Shown here: one piece after another, positions 47,179 through 57,215 of the stretch | How positions within the stretch are numbered: the stretch's first letter is position 1 | How the letters are laid out: each line of letters starts with the position of its first letter | Assembly (NCBI RefSeq): GCF_008830365.1 | Contig: NZ_WBKI01000002.1 | Span: 496,001 to 560,000 of the forward strand | DNA: 64,000 bases | Source: Serratia proteamaculans | Lineage (GTDB): Bacteria > Pseudomonadota > Gammaproteobacteria > Enterobacterales > Enterobacteriaceae | Direction: 5' to 3' | The notes under the pieces: generated by a model | What the model saw: the letters and a program-made list of their open reading frames with translations, nothing else | What the model was told of the DNA's origin: nothing | Databases searched by the model: none | Position numbers and translations under genes: made by a program

Positions 47179-49836
47179 TTACACTTTCTCGGCGCGGCTA
47201 TAGCGTTTGCCGTCCGGGCTGACCGCACGGATCAGCACCTCACCGGTGACGCCAGGCTTGGCTTTGCCATCGTAACGCTGCCATTGCTTGCCACCGTCGG
47301 TGGAATACTCAATGCCCAGACCCGGCAACGAGATATTGGCCTCCAGTTTGCCCCCCATCACGCAGGCACCAGGCACTGGCAACCGATAACTCACGCCGCC
47401 CTTGTCCAGTTTCGCCAACTCTCGCTGGCCGAGGATATTGGCAAAACGCAGCTAGTCCCGATCCAGTTTTTGGCTGTCGATAAAGTGGGTTTCACCACCT
47501 TTATATTCCCGACCCGCCTTATAATCCTGCTCCCAATCCGCCCGGTGCCATGCGCGCTCAGCCACCGACAAGGAACGCGGGAAGATCATGTACTCCATTT
47601 GATCGTCGGTGCGCTGAGTTTCACTCCACATCTGGGCGGAGATACCGTAAGCACCCGGCCACGGCTTGTCGCTCTTGGCGGTAAAGTGATTGCCATCGCG
47701 ATCAACCGAGGTTTCGGCGTTCTGCGGCAGGTTGTTCGGGGCAAAGCTGAACATCTTCTGTTCGTCGCTGAATCGAGTGCCCCAGTAGTAACCGCGCTCG
47801 TCCGGGTTCACCTCATACGGGAAGTCCATGTAAACGTAATCCGGGTTGGAAAGGATCACTTCGTAACCTTTATTCGCCCAGTCGTTGGCGCTATCAAAAC
47901 CGCCCCAATACAGCGTATCCCAGAAGTTAACCCCAACCCGTTGAGTGGCGAAGGCCTTGGCGTTTTTCGCGTCTTTCAGGCCGTCCTGCCAGGCCTGCAT
48001 TCTGTCGATGCCATGCGCTTTCACCAGTTGACTGACTTCCACACCAAAGTAGCTTGGCAGATGTTCCATATCGGCGACTTTGCCGTCTTTGATCATCTTT
48101 TGGCAGACCTGGGATTTCGCCCAAGGCTTATCTTCTTTGCTCTGATCGATGATGCCTTTGCCTGCTTCTGGCTTGGTAAGGTCGGTATAGCCGGCCCCCA
48201 GGCGAATGTTTTTCGCTTCGTCGCCACCAAAGTGCCAGGTGCGCAGCGGCTGCCCGGCTTCTTTATGCATCTGGGCAATTTCGCCGATCACCTTGTCAAC
48301 AAAGCGCTTGGACGAATCCAGGCATGGGTTAAGGTAACTTTGACGGTTAAAATACTGCACCGAGGTGGTATTGGAAGTATCGGTCGGATCCACCAGGCGG
48401 AACTCATTGGCCTGCTGCTCTTTACCGGCGGCATGCAGCTTTTTATAGCGCGCCTCCATCGAGACCACGGCGGCACGAGCATGTGCCGGCATATCGATTT
48501 CCGGGATCACTTCAATCTGGCGCGCCTGAGCGTATTTAATGATCTCGATGTAATCCTGCCGCGAGAAGAACCCGCCATACACTTCTGGCCCCTGTCCGTA
48601 CTGTGGCAACAGGCAGGTAGTTTCGCTCAGGTCATGACAACGCCGGCCCCCGACTTCAGTCAGTTCAGGCAAGCCTGGGATGGCAATACGCCAGCCTTCG
48701 TCGTCGCTAAGATGGAAGTGGAATTTATTAAGCTTATAAGCCGCCATCTGATCGAGTAAACGCAGTACCGCATCTTTATGATGGAAGTTACGTGCTACAT
48801 CGAGGAAGATGCCGCGGTACTGGAAGCGTGGTGCATCCCTGGCCTCCAGAGTGGCGATTTTAGCGCTGCCGTCGGTCGGAACCAGCGACAGAATAGACTG
48901 CAGGCCATAGAACACCCCGGCCTGATCGAAGCCGATAACTCGCGCTTCCTTACTGCCAATTTTCAGCTCATAGGCTCCCGGCACGGCCAGTTCACCTTTA
49001 AATTTACCCGGCTGAATATCGGTTTTGATCGGGTAGCCCGCCGCGTTATGGGTTATGCCCAACAGTGCAAAACGTTGAATGGCGGCGTCCGCTGCCGGTT
49101 TGGCCAGCGCACTCAACTCCAGCGCCACGCCGTTGCTCAGACTCGCATCTTGTGGATGCACTTTCACTTGCAACGGCGTCGGCACGATCTGGCCGCGCAG
49201 TGAAGCTGCAGGCAAGGTTTTCAACTCGGCATTTTTGGTAAAGCGGGAGGCCGGAGTCATCAGGATATTGTTGTCATCCTTGATGCGCTTCCATTGGTCA
49301 CCACTAAAGGGGGTCACAAACTGGCTGAGATCTTCGGTATCGGTATTGACCAGAATTTTTGGCTTGGCATCGCCCGAGGTGGCGTACCAACGTGGTACGA
49401 AGTCGGTTTTAAACAGTTGCCAATATTCGGCAATGATCGGGATTTCAACCGTTTTACCGGCCGGGAAGCCGGTAAATTTATCGGTAGGCTCCAGTTTGTA
49501 CAAGTCACCGGTCAAATGAGCTATTTTGAACCGATCGTTATCCACCCGCATGGTCTGACGGGCGCTGTGGAAATAAATCGCCCAGTCGTGACCTTTGATC
49601 TCCTGATGATCGTTGGTCAGGCTGATCAACACCTTGTTGCAGGCCGCCCAGTCGGCTCCCAGTTTACCGCAATCCAGGCCGCTGTCGGCAGCCCGGTTAT
49701 CGACCATTTTCAAATTCAATTTTAACTGGCTCAGTTGATCCACCAGCGGCTGATTGGCCAGCGCATTCCCCGCGCTGCCAAATAATCCAACGGTTGCCGT
49801 TAATGCGGCAAGCGTACTCAATTTGAATTTGTTCAT
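47179..49836 (-). pseudogene. chb: Chitobiase (GH20) interrupted by an in-frame amber codon
   Basis: This periplasmic beta-N-acetylhexosaminidase hydrolyses chitobiose to GlcNAc. From [14 protein letters not shown] (after GGATGATG) the frame has 885 codons to the natural end, exactly the S. marcescens chitobiase length, but codon 795 is TAG (47452-47454) where S. marcescens, as I recall, has Trp. Both sides read on in the same frame ([11 protein letters not shown], stop, LRFANILGQRELAKL). The signal peptide, domains I-III and catalytic Asp539-Glu540 ([10 protein letters not shown]) are upstream of the stop. About 90 residues of the C-terminal Ig-like domain IV would be lost. The 794-residue product (47452-49836) might retain activity; otherwise this is a pseudogene or a sequencing error. 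Confidence 0.9.
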
Positions 49837-49850
49837 TTTTAACATCATCC

Positions 49851-50177
49851 TTAATTATTGTTATCGTGGATCTCTTGCCAAATTTTGCCGCACTTGGCGT
49901 CATAAGCCTGGCCGTTACCACTGTGAACTGCCTGAATACAGTTCTGATAATCCATCACCCGCACCGTTTCTTTCTCGGCGAACTGTTGGTGCTGCTTTTC
50001 TTGTTTCAGCACGTTCAATACCGCCTGGCACGACTGCAATTTTTCCGGTGAGCCTTCTGCGGTATTAATGCAGGCGCTGTAGGCCTGTTTCAGTTTGGCA
50101 TCTTCCGGCGGCGCGGCGGGTTGCACACAGGCACTCAGCGTGACTACCGCGGCTAACATCAGCATGATTTTTTTCAT
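49851..50177 (-). CDS. chiQ: ChiQ, lipoprotein of the chitoporin operon
   Basis: The 108-residue product ([20 protein letters not shown]) has a type II signal peptide with lipobox LSAC and lipidated Cys17. Two further cysteine pairs are spread along the mature part. It matches E. coli YbfN/ChiQ in position (after chiP) and type. Function is not defined; association with the outer membrane and chitooligosaccharide uptake is inferred from operon structure. A TTG one codon upstream is rejected. Only 14 bases separate it from chb. Confidence 0.88.
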   Translation of the reverse strand: MKKIMLMLAAVVTLSACVQPAAPPEDAKLKQAYSACINTAEGSPEKLQSCQAVLNVLKQEKQHQQFAEKETVRVMDYQNCIQAVHSGNGQAYDAKCGKIWQEIHDNNN

Positions 50178-50225
50178 CAATATTTTCCCTTTAAGTATCC
50201 CCGGCGCTGCCGCCGGGGAGGCGCA

Positions 50226-51629
50226 TCAGAAGATGGTAAATGGCGCGATAACCATAAACTTGACGTCTTTCTCGTCCTGGAAGATGTTGCCATAACCACC
50301 GCCCCAGCTTGGGATATTGGTGTGGTTGTCATACTGGGTGTAGTGCAGTTTCAGCAAGGTGCCTTTGGCACGGCCTTCCTGAATGGTGTACAACGCGTCC
50401 AGGCTCCAGGCACTCTCTTTCAGGCGCTGGCTCTGGTCATACATCGGGTTGGTGCTCGGCTTGGCATCCCAGGCGTAAACGTAAGAACCGCCAACCGCCA
50501 TACCCGGCAGGTTCCAGTTGCTCAGGTCATACATCACCCCGGCGTAAACCGCTTTTTCGCCGTTGGCGTTGAAGTCGGAGCGGTTGTCCCACCAGACGTC
50601 GAGGCGACCGTTGGAAGAGGCGTAGGTTGGGGTCATACGTTGCAGGAAGTAGCCCTGGTTGCCTTCAGCCTTGACCATGGTGCCTTCCAGACGCCAGTTG
50701 AACTGGCCGGTGGTGTAACCAAATGTCAACGCCTGCAGCCAGGCCAGGCCGTCGTAAATGCTGTTGGGATCGTTCTTGTCGCTGATACGGTCTTCAGTAC
50801 CGTAGAATTGATAGCTGGTGGTCAGCGGGTTGCCCACCAGATCGAATTTGTAAGACGCCTTGGTGAAGTATTGATTCACATAGCCCTGGGCCTGGCCGAA
50901 AGCAGCTTCCAGTACCAAATCATTTTTGAAGTCATACTTGGCACCCAGAGAGTGAAGATAGGAGACGCCGGTTTTTTTGTCGTTCTGGCGGAAGTCGTCC
51001 ATCTCGATATGCCATGGTGCTTTGTACTTATTGGTCCACATGTAGGAGAAGCTCAACTCACCGGCATCACCGTAGTCAAACTTGGCTCCAGCCTCTGCCC
51101 CTTGATAGGTACCGGGCATAAAGCTCCAGTGTGGTGCCAGCAGGGTTTGTCCGCTTGGCTGGATATAACCGCCGCGCGCCCAAACAGGGCCATACTTGAA
51201 TTTACCGGCGGCTTTATACAGGCTGATTCCGCCTTTATCGCCGGAATAGTCTTCATCATAGGTACGGTTTTTGGAAGAGAACGCAATTTCATTCGGGTGG
51301 CCGCTGGCGCTGGACTCGGCCAGCTCAATGGCGGTAAAAGCTCCGACGTCCACACCAAACATGTCCCAGGCATAGCCCGAAGCAAAATCCAGGCTCAGGT
51401 TGGCGGTCGAGTGCGACAGGTTGGTAGTGTATTCATTGTAATCGTCACTGGTCGGATTGAGATCTTTACGGTCACGCTCACGCTGCCAGTAATACACACC
51501 GCCGGTCATCGTGGAATCATCGATAAATCCTGCGGCTTTCGCCTCAGGGGCCATGGCAAACCCTGTTCCCAACAGCGCACCCGCGACTGCGAGCGCCAGC
51601 GTTTTACGCTGAGCACCGTGCGTACCCAT
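50226..51629 (-). CDS. chiP: ChiP chitoporin (OprD family)
   Basis: ChiP is an outer-membrane channel for chitooligosaccharides. The 467-residue protein has a signal peptide (about 1-32, ending PEAKA) and a mature start [24 protein letters not shown]. Many aromatic-rich beta strands follow, and it ends APFTIF with the C-terminal phenylalanine typical of outer-membrane barrels. It is close to E. coli ChiP (468 residues). It heads chiP-chiQ-chb. Translation is probably blocked by sRNA ChiX at the listed site, and transcription by NagC. Confidence 0.97.
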   Translation of the reverse strand: MGTHGAQRKTLALAVAGALLGTGFAMAPEAKAAGFIDDSTMTGGVYYWQRERDRKDLNPTSDDYNEYTTNLSHSTANLSLDFASGYAWDMFGVDVGAFTAIELAESSASGHPNEIAFSSKNRTYDEDYSGDKGGISLYKAAGKFKYGPVWARGGYIQPSGQTLLAPHWSFMPGTYQGAEAGAKFDYGDAGELSFSYMWTNKYKAPWHIEMDDFRQNDKKTGVSYLHSLGAKYDFKNDLVLEAAFGQAQGYVNQYFTKASYKFDLVGNPLTTSYQFYGTEDRISDKNDPNSIYDGLAWLQALTFGYTTGQFNWRLEGTMVKAEGNQGYFLQRMTPTYASSNGRLDVWWDNRSDFNANGEKAVYAGVMYDLSNWNLPGMAVGGSYVYAWDAKPSTNPMYDQSQRLKESAWSLDALYTIQEGRAKGTLLKLHYTQYDNHTNIPSWGGGYGNIFQDEKDVKFMVIAPFTIF

Positions 51630-51630
51630 A

Positions 51631-51648
51631 ATGAAATTCCTCTTTGAC
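51631..51648 (-). promoter_or_regulatory. ChiX sRNA pairing site at the chiP ribosome-binding site
   Basis: Directly before the chiP ATG the mRNA reads GUCAAAGAGGAAUUUCAU. This is perfectly complementary to the recalled E. coli ChiX seed AUGAAAUUCCUCUUUGAC over all 18 bases. The site covers the AGAGGAA Shine-Dalgarno, so ChiX pairing would block initiation, as in E. coli and Salmonella. chiX itself is not in this window. Confidence 0.85.
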
Positions 51649-51776
51649 TTAACTTTAAAAGTTGCAGCCGCCCGTGTTCACCACTGCCCTGCACGACCGC
51701 TAATAAAAAACCCAATCGGGTAAAAAATATTGCTGCCGGGCTCAAACCCCACAGCACTTATTGCTACAGACAGACT

Positions 51777-51799
51777 ATTTTTCGCGACGCGAATTATCA
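51777..51799. promoter_or_regulatory. NagC box 1 upstream of chiP
   Basis: ATTTTTCGCGACGCGAATTA contains the TTCGC-N2-GCGAA palindromic centre with AT-rich flanks seen in NagC operators. It lies about 150 bases before the chiP start. NagC repression of chiP is established in E. coli and Salmonella. Confidence 0.65.
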
Positions 51800-52008
51800 A
51801 ATGAATTATGAGAGAGATTTGTCAAAGTATGACAAAGAGCACATATCGATGAGATTATGTTACGTGGCTATGCAAAGAGGCTGTCGAATAAAAAATTCAA
51901 TTAAATCAGAATAATTATTGATATCAGGTCAATAAGAGACGATTAATGGTTTCAGCTCAATCAAAAAAGTCAGTCAGAAGAAAAAACATGAGAGCGCTCT
52001 CTAAATGA

Positions 52009-52035
52009 CATTAATTCGCATCGCGAATATATGAA
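52009..52035. promoter_or_regulatory. NagC box 2 upstream of chiP
   Basis: ATTAATTCGCATCGCGAATA has the same TTCGC-N2-GCGAA-type centre (TTCGCATCGCGAA) about 230 bases from box 1. Two separated NagC boxes suggest repression by DNA looping. It is nearer the glnS end but fits chiP control. Confidence 0.65.
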
Positions 52036-52157
52036 TTAATGTTATATGACTGCTGATTTTTATCAAGAAATTGCTGGTACAACCGCCTGATTAAAATTTA
52101 AAAATAGATTGAGGAATTAAAAACTTTTACGGAGGAGAAAACGGGGCTGGCAGGCAT

Positions 52158-52185
52158 AAAAAAAGCGCAACCGACGTTGCGCTTT
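52158..52185 (-). terminator. glnS terminator
   Basis: AAAGCGCAAC-CGAC-GTTGCGCTTT is a 10-bp perfect stem followed by a T-run on the minus strand. It begins about 25 bases after the glnS stop. Confidence 0.93.
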
Positions 52186-52209
52186 ATAGTGTTAGCTGTT
52201 GATCAGCAC

Positions 52210-53874
52210 TCAGGCACCAATTTTAGCCCAGGTATCACGCAGGCCCACGGTGCGGTTAAACACCAGGTGCTCAGCGGAAGAGTCACGGCTGTCAGCGCAG
52301 AAATAGCCTTCACGTTCGAACTGGTAGGCTTTTTCCGGCTGTGCAACTGCCAGGCTTGGCTCCACAAAGCCGTGCTTGATCACCAGCGATTCCGGGTTGA
52401 TGGTGGTGAGGAAATCCTCTGCCGCCGCCGGGTTTGGTACGCTGAACAGGCGATCGTACAGGCGGATTTCAGCCGGTAACGCGTGCTCGACAGACACCCA
52501 GTGGATCACGCCTTTCACCTTGCGGCCATCGGCAGGATCCTTGCTCAACGTTTCTGGATCGTAGCTGCAGAAGATAGTGGTAATTTCACCTTCAGCGTCT
52601 TTCTCAATGCGTTCCGCCTTGATCACGTAAGCATTGCGCAGGCGAACTTCTTTGCCCAGAACCAGACGCTTGTACTGCTTGTTGGCTTCTTCACGGAAGT
52701 CGGCGCGATCGATATAAATCTCACGGCTGAACGGCACTTCGCGGTTGCCCATTTCCGGCTTGTTCGGGTGGTTAGGCATGGTCACCATTTCCACGCCGCC
52801 GGTCAGGTTTTCGATGATCACCTTCACCGGATCCAGCACGGCCATCGCACGCGGTGCGTTCTCATTCAGATCCTCACGAATACAGGCCTCAAGCGCCATC
52901 ATTTCGACGTTGTTGTCCTGCTTGGTCACGCCGATACGCTGGCAGAACTCGCGGATGGATGCTGCGGTATAGCCACGGCGGCGCAGACCGGAGACGGTCG
53001 GCATACGCGGGTCATCCCAGCCTTCAACGATGTTCTCGGTCACCAACTGGTTCAGCTTGCGCTTCGACATGATGGCGTACTCGAGATTCAGGCGCGAGAA
53101 CTCGTACTGACGCGGATGACAAGGGATGGTGATGTTATCCAGCACCCAGTCATACAGACGGCGGTTGTCCTGGAACTCCAGCGTACACAGCGAATGGGTG
53201 ATCCCTTCCAGCGCATCGGAAATGCAGTGGGTGAAATCGTACATCGGGTAGATGCACCACTTGTTGCCGGTCTGGTGGTGTTCAGCAAATTTGATGCGGT
53301 ACAGCACCGGATCGCGCATCACAATAAAGGATGAAGCCATGTCAATTTTGGCACGCAGGCAAGCGGTACCTTCGGCGAATTCGCCGTTGCGCATTTTCTC
53401 AAACAGCGCCAGGTTCTCTTCCACGCTACGACCACGGTACGGGCTGTCTTTACCCGGAGCCGTCAGGCTGCCGCGATATTCACGGATTTGCTCAGGCGAC
53501 AGTTCGTCGACGTAGGCCAAGCCTTTGTTGATCAGCTCCACCGCATAGTTGTGCAGTTGATCGAAGTAATCTGAGGAGTAACGGACGTTGCCGCTCCACT
53601 CAAAGCCCAGCCACTCCACGTCGTGTTTGATCGACTCAACGAACTCGATGTCTTCTTTCACCGGGTTGGTGTCATCAAAACGCAGGTTACATTGGCCCTG
53701 GTAATCGCGAGCGATGCCGAAATTCAGACAGATGGATTTAGCATGGCCGATATGCAGATAGCCATTTGGCTCCGGCGGGAAACGGGTATGGACTGACGTG
53801 TGTTTCCCGGACGCCAGATCTTCATCGACGATCTGACGGATAAAATTGGTTGGGCGGGCTTCAGCCTCACTCAT
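52210..53874 (-). CDS. glnS: Glutaminyl-tRNA synthetase
   Basis: This class I aminoacyl-tRNA synthetase charges tRNA-Gln. The start [20 protein letters not shown] gives 554 residues, the E. coli length, with GAGGA eight bases upstream. An ATT/ATG extension of five residues upstream is rejected. It has the HIGH motif in [11 protein letters not shown] (about residue 40) and the KMSKS equivalent in IMSKRKL (about 268). It lies between chiP and nagE, as in E. coli. Confidence 0.98.
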   Translation of the reverse strand: MSEAEARPTNFIRQIVDEDLASGKHTSVHTRFPPEPNGYLHIGHAKSICLNFGIARDYQGQCNLRFDDTNPVKEDIEFVESIKHDVEWLGFEWSGNVRYSSDYFDQLHNYAVELINKGLAYVDELSPEQIREYRGSLTAPGKDSPYRGRSVEENLALFEKMRNGEFAEGTACLRAKIDMASSFIVMRDPVLYRIKFAEHHQTGNKWCIYPMYDFTHCISDALEGITHSLCTLEFQDNRRLYDWVLDNITIPCHPRQYEFSRLNLEYAIMSKRKLNQLVTENIVEGWDDPRMPTVSGLRRRGYTAASIREFCQRIGVTKQDNNVEMMALEACIREDLNENAPRAMAVLDPVKVIIENLTGGVEMVTMPNHPNKPEMGNREVPFSREIYIDRADFREEANKQYKRLVLGKEVRLRNAYVIKAERIEKDAEGEITTIFCSYDPETLSKDPADGRKVKGVIHWVSVEHALPAEIRLYDRLFSVPNPAAAEDFLTTINPESLVIKHGFVEPSLAVAQPEKAYQFEREGYFCADSRDSSAEHLVFNRTVGLRDTWAKIGA

Positions 53875-54019
53875 TTCATTATTCCTCAATGCAAAGCGCT
53901 ACACATAACCGCCTATGATCCAACAAGCCACGCCCGGAAACAACCGTTTGTTTCACGAAAAATGCGCAACGTTGCACCGCGAGAGATTGCAGCACCACGA
54001 GGGGGCAGGCTTTGCCCAT

Positions 54020-54051
54020 AAAAAAGCGGGAAGAGATTACTCTCTTCCCGC
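54020..54051 (-). terminator. nagE terminator
   Basis: GCGGGAAGAG / CTCTTCCCGC is a 10-bp perfect stem with a six-base loop, followed on the minus strand by six T residues. It is about 65 bases after the nagE stop. Confidence 0.9.
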
Positions 54052-54115
54052 CAAAGGTAGGGTGCGTTCCGTCATGACTCGTTAAACACCCCGGGTACTA
54101 CTCAGGTAAAACAGT

Positions 54116-56062
54116 TTATTTTTGGATCTCAAACAGTTTAGTCTGGCCGGCAACCACAGAACCGGTGGCCAGCGCCGTCAGACCGGCGTAATCGTCAGAG
54201 TTACTGACCACTACCGGGCTGATCATCGAGCGGGCATTGGCGTTCAGGAATTCCAGATCCAGTTCAAGGATCGGCTGGCCGGCTTTCACCTCAGCCCCCT
54301 CTTCAACCAGACGCTTGAAGCCCTGACCGTTCAACGCAACGGTGTCGATCCCCATGTGCACCACAATTTCCGCGCCCTTATCGGTTTCCAGACAGAAAGC
54401 GTGATTGGTGTTGAAGATTTTCACGATGGTGCCGTCTGCCGGTGCTACTACGGTTTTGTCGGTCGGGCGAATCGCCAGGCCGTCGCCTACCGCTTTGCTG
54501 GCAAAGGCTTCGTCAGGCACCTGATCCAGGGCCACGACTTCACCGGTCACCGGGGCCACCAGCGACTCGAAGGCGACCTTCGGCGCATTAGGCACTGCCT
54601 GCGATTTAACTGCAGTCACACCTGGAGCCGGTGCCACTTCTGCCGCAGCCACCGGGCCGGTAGCAATCACCGCACGCATGCCGTCAGCAATGGCTTCGGC
54701 TTTAGAACCCACGATAACCTGAACGGTTTGCTTGTTCAGTTTCACCACGCCTGATGCACCCAGGCGTTTACAGCTGGCATCCAGCACTTTAGAAGAGTCT
54801 TTAACGGTCAGGCGTAAACGGGTGATACAGGCATCAATGCCGGTCAGGTTGTCAGAACCGCCGATGGCACCAATATAGCTGCGAGACAGTGCGCGCAGGC
54901 CTTCATCGGTATTGCTGTTGGCTTCAGGCGCGACGACATCGTCGGACGCATCTTCACGCCCCGGCGTTTTCAGGTTGAAGGCGCGGATAATGACCGAGAA
55001 CAGCACGAAGTACACCGCAAAGGCGACCAGGCCCATCAGGACCAGCATCCAGACATTCTTGCTGGCGGCCGGCAAGTTGTACATCAACACATAGTCGATG
55101 GCACCCGCAGAGAAGGAGAACCCGGCGTGAATGCCCAGCAAGGTGGCTACAAACAGGCTGATACCAGTCAAAATGGCATGGACCAGATACAGCAGCGGAG
55201 CCAGGAACATGAACAGGAATTCAAGCGGCTCGGTCACACCGGTCAGGAAAGCCGTCAGCGCAACGGACAGCAGCATACCGCCAACCATTGGGCGACGTTC
55301 TTTCGGCGCAGCGAAATACATGGCCAGTGCCGCACCCGGCAAACCAAACATCATGATCGGGAAGAAGCCGGACATGAACATCCCGGCAGTGCCGTCACCC
55401 GCGTAGAAGCGGTTGATGTCGCCGTGGAAGATGGTACCGGCTGCGTTGGTGAACTCACCAATCTGGAACCAGGCAATGGTGTTCAGCACCTGATGCAAAC
55501 CGGTTGGGATCAGCAGACGGTTAACGAAACCGAAAATACCGGAACCGATAGCGCCCATGGACACAATCCATTCACCGCCTGCATGAATAGCATTCTGCAC
55601 CGGTGGCCAGATATAACCAAAGATGGCAGCAAGGATTAAACAGAAAAAGCCGGTAGCGATTGGGACGAAACGCTTGCCGCCGAAGAAGGAGAGGAACTCG
55701 GGCAGTTTGATGCCGGACCAGCGGTTATAGACTGCACCGCCCACCAGGCCGGTAATGATCCCCGCCAGCACACCCATATTGATCGCCGGGTTAATGGTGA
55801 CCATTGCTTTGGTCAGAATGAAGTAACCAACCGCGCCTGCCAATGCGGCCGAACCGGCATTGTCTTTCGACCAGGTTGCCGCCACACCGATAGCAAAGAT
55901 TAACGCCAGGTTATCGAAGATTGATCCACCGGCCTGTGCGATAAACGAAATATTGAGTAAGTCAGGCTGGCCGAAGCGTAGCAAAAGCGCCGCGACGGGC
56001 AGTACTGCGATTGGCAGTTGCAACGACCTGCCCAATCTTTGGAAAAAGCCGAGTATGTTCAC
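54116..56062 (-). CDS. nagE: PTS N-acetylglucosamine transporter, EIICBA
   Basis: NagE imports and phosphorylates GlcNAc to GlcNAc-6-phosphate. The 648-residue protein has an N-terminal IIC membrane domain (about 1-365), a IIB domain with phospho-cysteine Cys412 (GIDACITRLRL) and a IIA domain with phospho-histidine His569 (EIVVHMGIDTVALNG). Both residue numbers match E. coli. It is divergent from nagBACD across a shared NagC/CRP control region. Confidence 0.98.
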   Translation of the reverse strand: MNILGFFQRLGRSLQLPIAVLPVAALLLRFGQPDLLNISFIAQAGGSIFDNLALIFAIGVAATWSKDNAGSAALAGAVGYFILTKAMVTINPAINMGVLAGIITGLVGGAVYNRWSGIKLPEFLSFFGGKRFVPIATGFFCLILAAIFGYIWPPVQNAIHAGGEWIVSMGAIGSGIFGFVNRLLIPTGLHQVLNTIAWFQIGEFTNAAGTIFHGDINRFYAGDGTAGMFMSGFFPIMMFGLPGAALAMYFAAPKERRPMVGGMLLSVALTAFLTGVTEPLEFLFMFLAPLLYLVHAILTGISLFVATLLGIHAGFSFSAGAIDYVLMYNLPAASKNVWMLVLMGLVAFAVYFVLFSVIIRAFNLKTPGREDASDDVVAPEANSNTDEGLRALSRSYIGAIGGSDNLTGIDACITRLRLTVKDSSKVLDASCKRLGASGVVKLNKQTVQVIVGSKAEAIADGMRAVIATGPVAAAEVAPAPGVTAVKSQAVPNAPKVAFESLVAPVTGEVVALDQVPDEAFASKAVGDGLAIRPTDKTVVAPADGTIVKIFNTNHAFCLETDKGAEIVVHMGIDTVALNGQGFKRLVEEGAEVKAGQPILELDLEFLNANARSMISPVVVSNSDDYAGLTALATGSVVAGQTKLFEIQK

Positions 56063-56170
56063 CTTAGTATTCCCCCTAATGCCCTTTTATGGGCTTTATC
56101 ATATTTTACGCAAGCGCCATCACACACTGCGATTAACTCTGGACGAACGACAACACGTGGAGTGTAAAAA

Positions 56171-56195
56171 AATTATTTCGTATCGCAAATTAAAA
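56171..56195. promoter_or_regulatory. NagC box at nagE promoter
   Basis: AATTATTTCGTATCGCAAAT has the AT-rich arms and TTCG/TCGCAAA centre of NagC operators. It is about 110 bases from the nagE start. Confidence 0.65.
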
Positions 56196-56205
56196 CCTCC
56201 TTTTT

Positions 56206-56220
56206 TGTGATTTATATCAC
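56206..56220. promoter_or_regulatory. CRP site in nagE-nagB region
   Basis: TGTGATTTATATCAC is a near-perfect TGTGA-N6-TCAC(A) CRP site. CRP activation of both nag operons is established in E. coli. Confidence 0.8.
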
Positions 56221-56396
56221 CAAAAAGCAGTCTTAAGCTGCCACATTGCTAGCCATCACACAAAACTTATTTTATCATTAAAAAAATCATCGGACCTGAC
56301 GCATCACGTGAGAATCATAAAGCTGGGTTAGGCTTAAGGCTCTCGTTCAGGTTCGAACCAGTATAGCTTTAGTTTACTTACCCCAAGAGGTGTTAG

Positions 56397-57197
56397 ATGA
56401 GACTTATCCCACTGAAAGATACTGCACAAGTCGGCAAATGGGCCGCCCGCCATATCGTCCAGCGCATCAACGCATTCAAGCCTACTGCGGAGCGTCCGTT
56501 TGTTCTCGGCCTGCCAACCGGCGGTACTCCACTGGAAGCCTACAAACATCTGATTGCGATGCACAAAGCAGGTGAAGTAAGCTTTAAGCATGTGGTGACT
56601 TTCAACATGGATGAATACGTTGGCCTGCCGCAGGAACACCCGGAAAGCTATCATACCTTCATGTACCGTAATTTCTTTGATCACGTTGATATCCCAAGTG
56701 AAAATATCAACCTGCTGAATGGTAATGCGCCGGATGTTGACGCCGAGTGCCGCCAGTACGAAGCGAAAATCAAATCCTACGGCAAGATCAACCTGTTTAT
56801 GGGTGGCGTTGGCATCGACGGTCATATCGCGTTTAACGAACCGGCTTCATCTTTGGCCTCTCGGACTCGCATCAAAACCCTGACTGAAGATACCCGTATC
56901 GCCAACTCCCGCTTCTTTGGCGGTGATGTCAGCCTGGTACCCAAGTTTGCCCTGACCGTCGGTGTAGGTACGCTGCTCGACGCAGAGGAAGTGATGATTC
57001 TGGTGACCGGCCACGCCAAGGCACAGGCGCTGGAAGCCGCAGTGGAAGGCAACATCAACCACATGTGGACCATCAGTTGCCTGCAGTTGCATGCCAAGGC
57101 CGTTGTGGTATGCGATGAGCCATCCACCATGGAACTGAAAGTCAAAACCGTTAAATATTTCCGCGAGTTAGAAGCGGAAAGCGTTAAGAGTCTTTAA
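56397..57197 (+). CDS. nagB: Glucosamine-6-phosphate deaminase
   Basis: NagB converts glucosamine-6-phosphate to fructose-6-phosphate and ammonia. The 266-residue protein has the phosphate loop [13 protein letters not shown] and catalytic Asp72 in [10 protein letters not shown]. The [16 protein letters not shown] segment around residue 140 holds the His/Glu relay. The length equals E. coli NagB, which is a GlcNAc-6-P-activated hexamer. It is the first gene of nagBACD. Confidence 0.98.
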   Translation: MRLIPLKDTAQVGKWAARHIVQRINAFKPTAERPFVLGLPTGGTPLEAYKHLIAMHKAGEVSFKHVVTFNMDEYVGLPQEHPESYHTFMYRNFFDHVDIPSENINLLNGNAPDVDAECRQYEAKIKSYGKINLFMGGVGIDGHIAFNEPASSLASRTRIKTLTEDTRIANSRFFGGDVSLVPKFALTVGVGTLLDAEEVMILVTGHAKAQALEAAVEGNINHMWTISCLQLHAKAVVVCDEPSTMELKVKTVKYFRELEAESVKSL

Positions 57198-57215
57198 TTC
57201 TTGCAGGGGGCTACG

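Larger units (their letters stand above)
51630..52157. promoter_or_regulatory. chiP upstream region, no gene seen
   Basis: Apart from the ChiX target and the two NagC boxes, this AT-rich stretch between chiP and the glnS terminator shows no open reading frame with coding character. I could not place a convincing CRP site or -10/-35 pair. Confidence 0.6.
56063..56396. promoter_or_regulatory. Divergent nagE-nagB control region
   Basis: This 334-base region has no gene. It contains a NagC-like box (56171-56195) and a CRP site (56206-56220) placed on the nagE side. Another AT-rich stretch near 56,267-56,290 could be a second NagC box, but its central bases are not typical. In E. coli, NagC bound at two boxes loops this region to repress both operons. 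Confidence 0.7.

Noticed and set aside
47008-48759. 583-codon plus-strand frame across the exporter start and chb
   Set aside because: It is antisense to two conserved genes and crosses their boundary; the translation has no recognisable domains.
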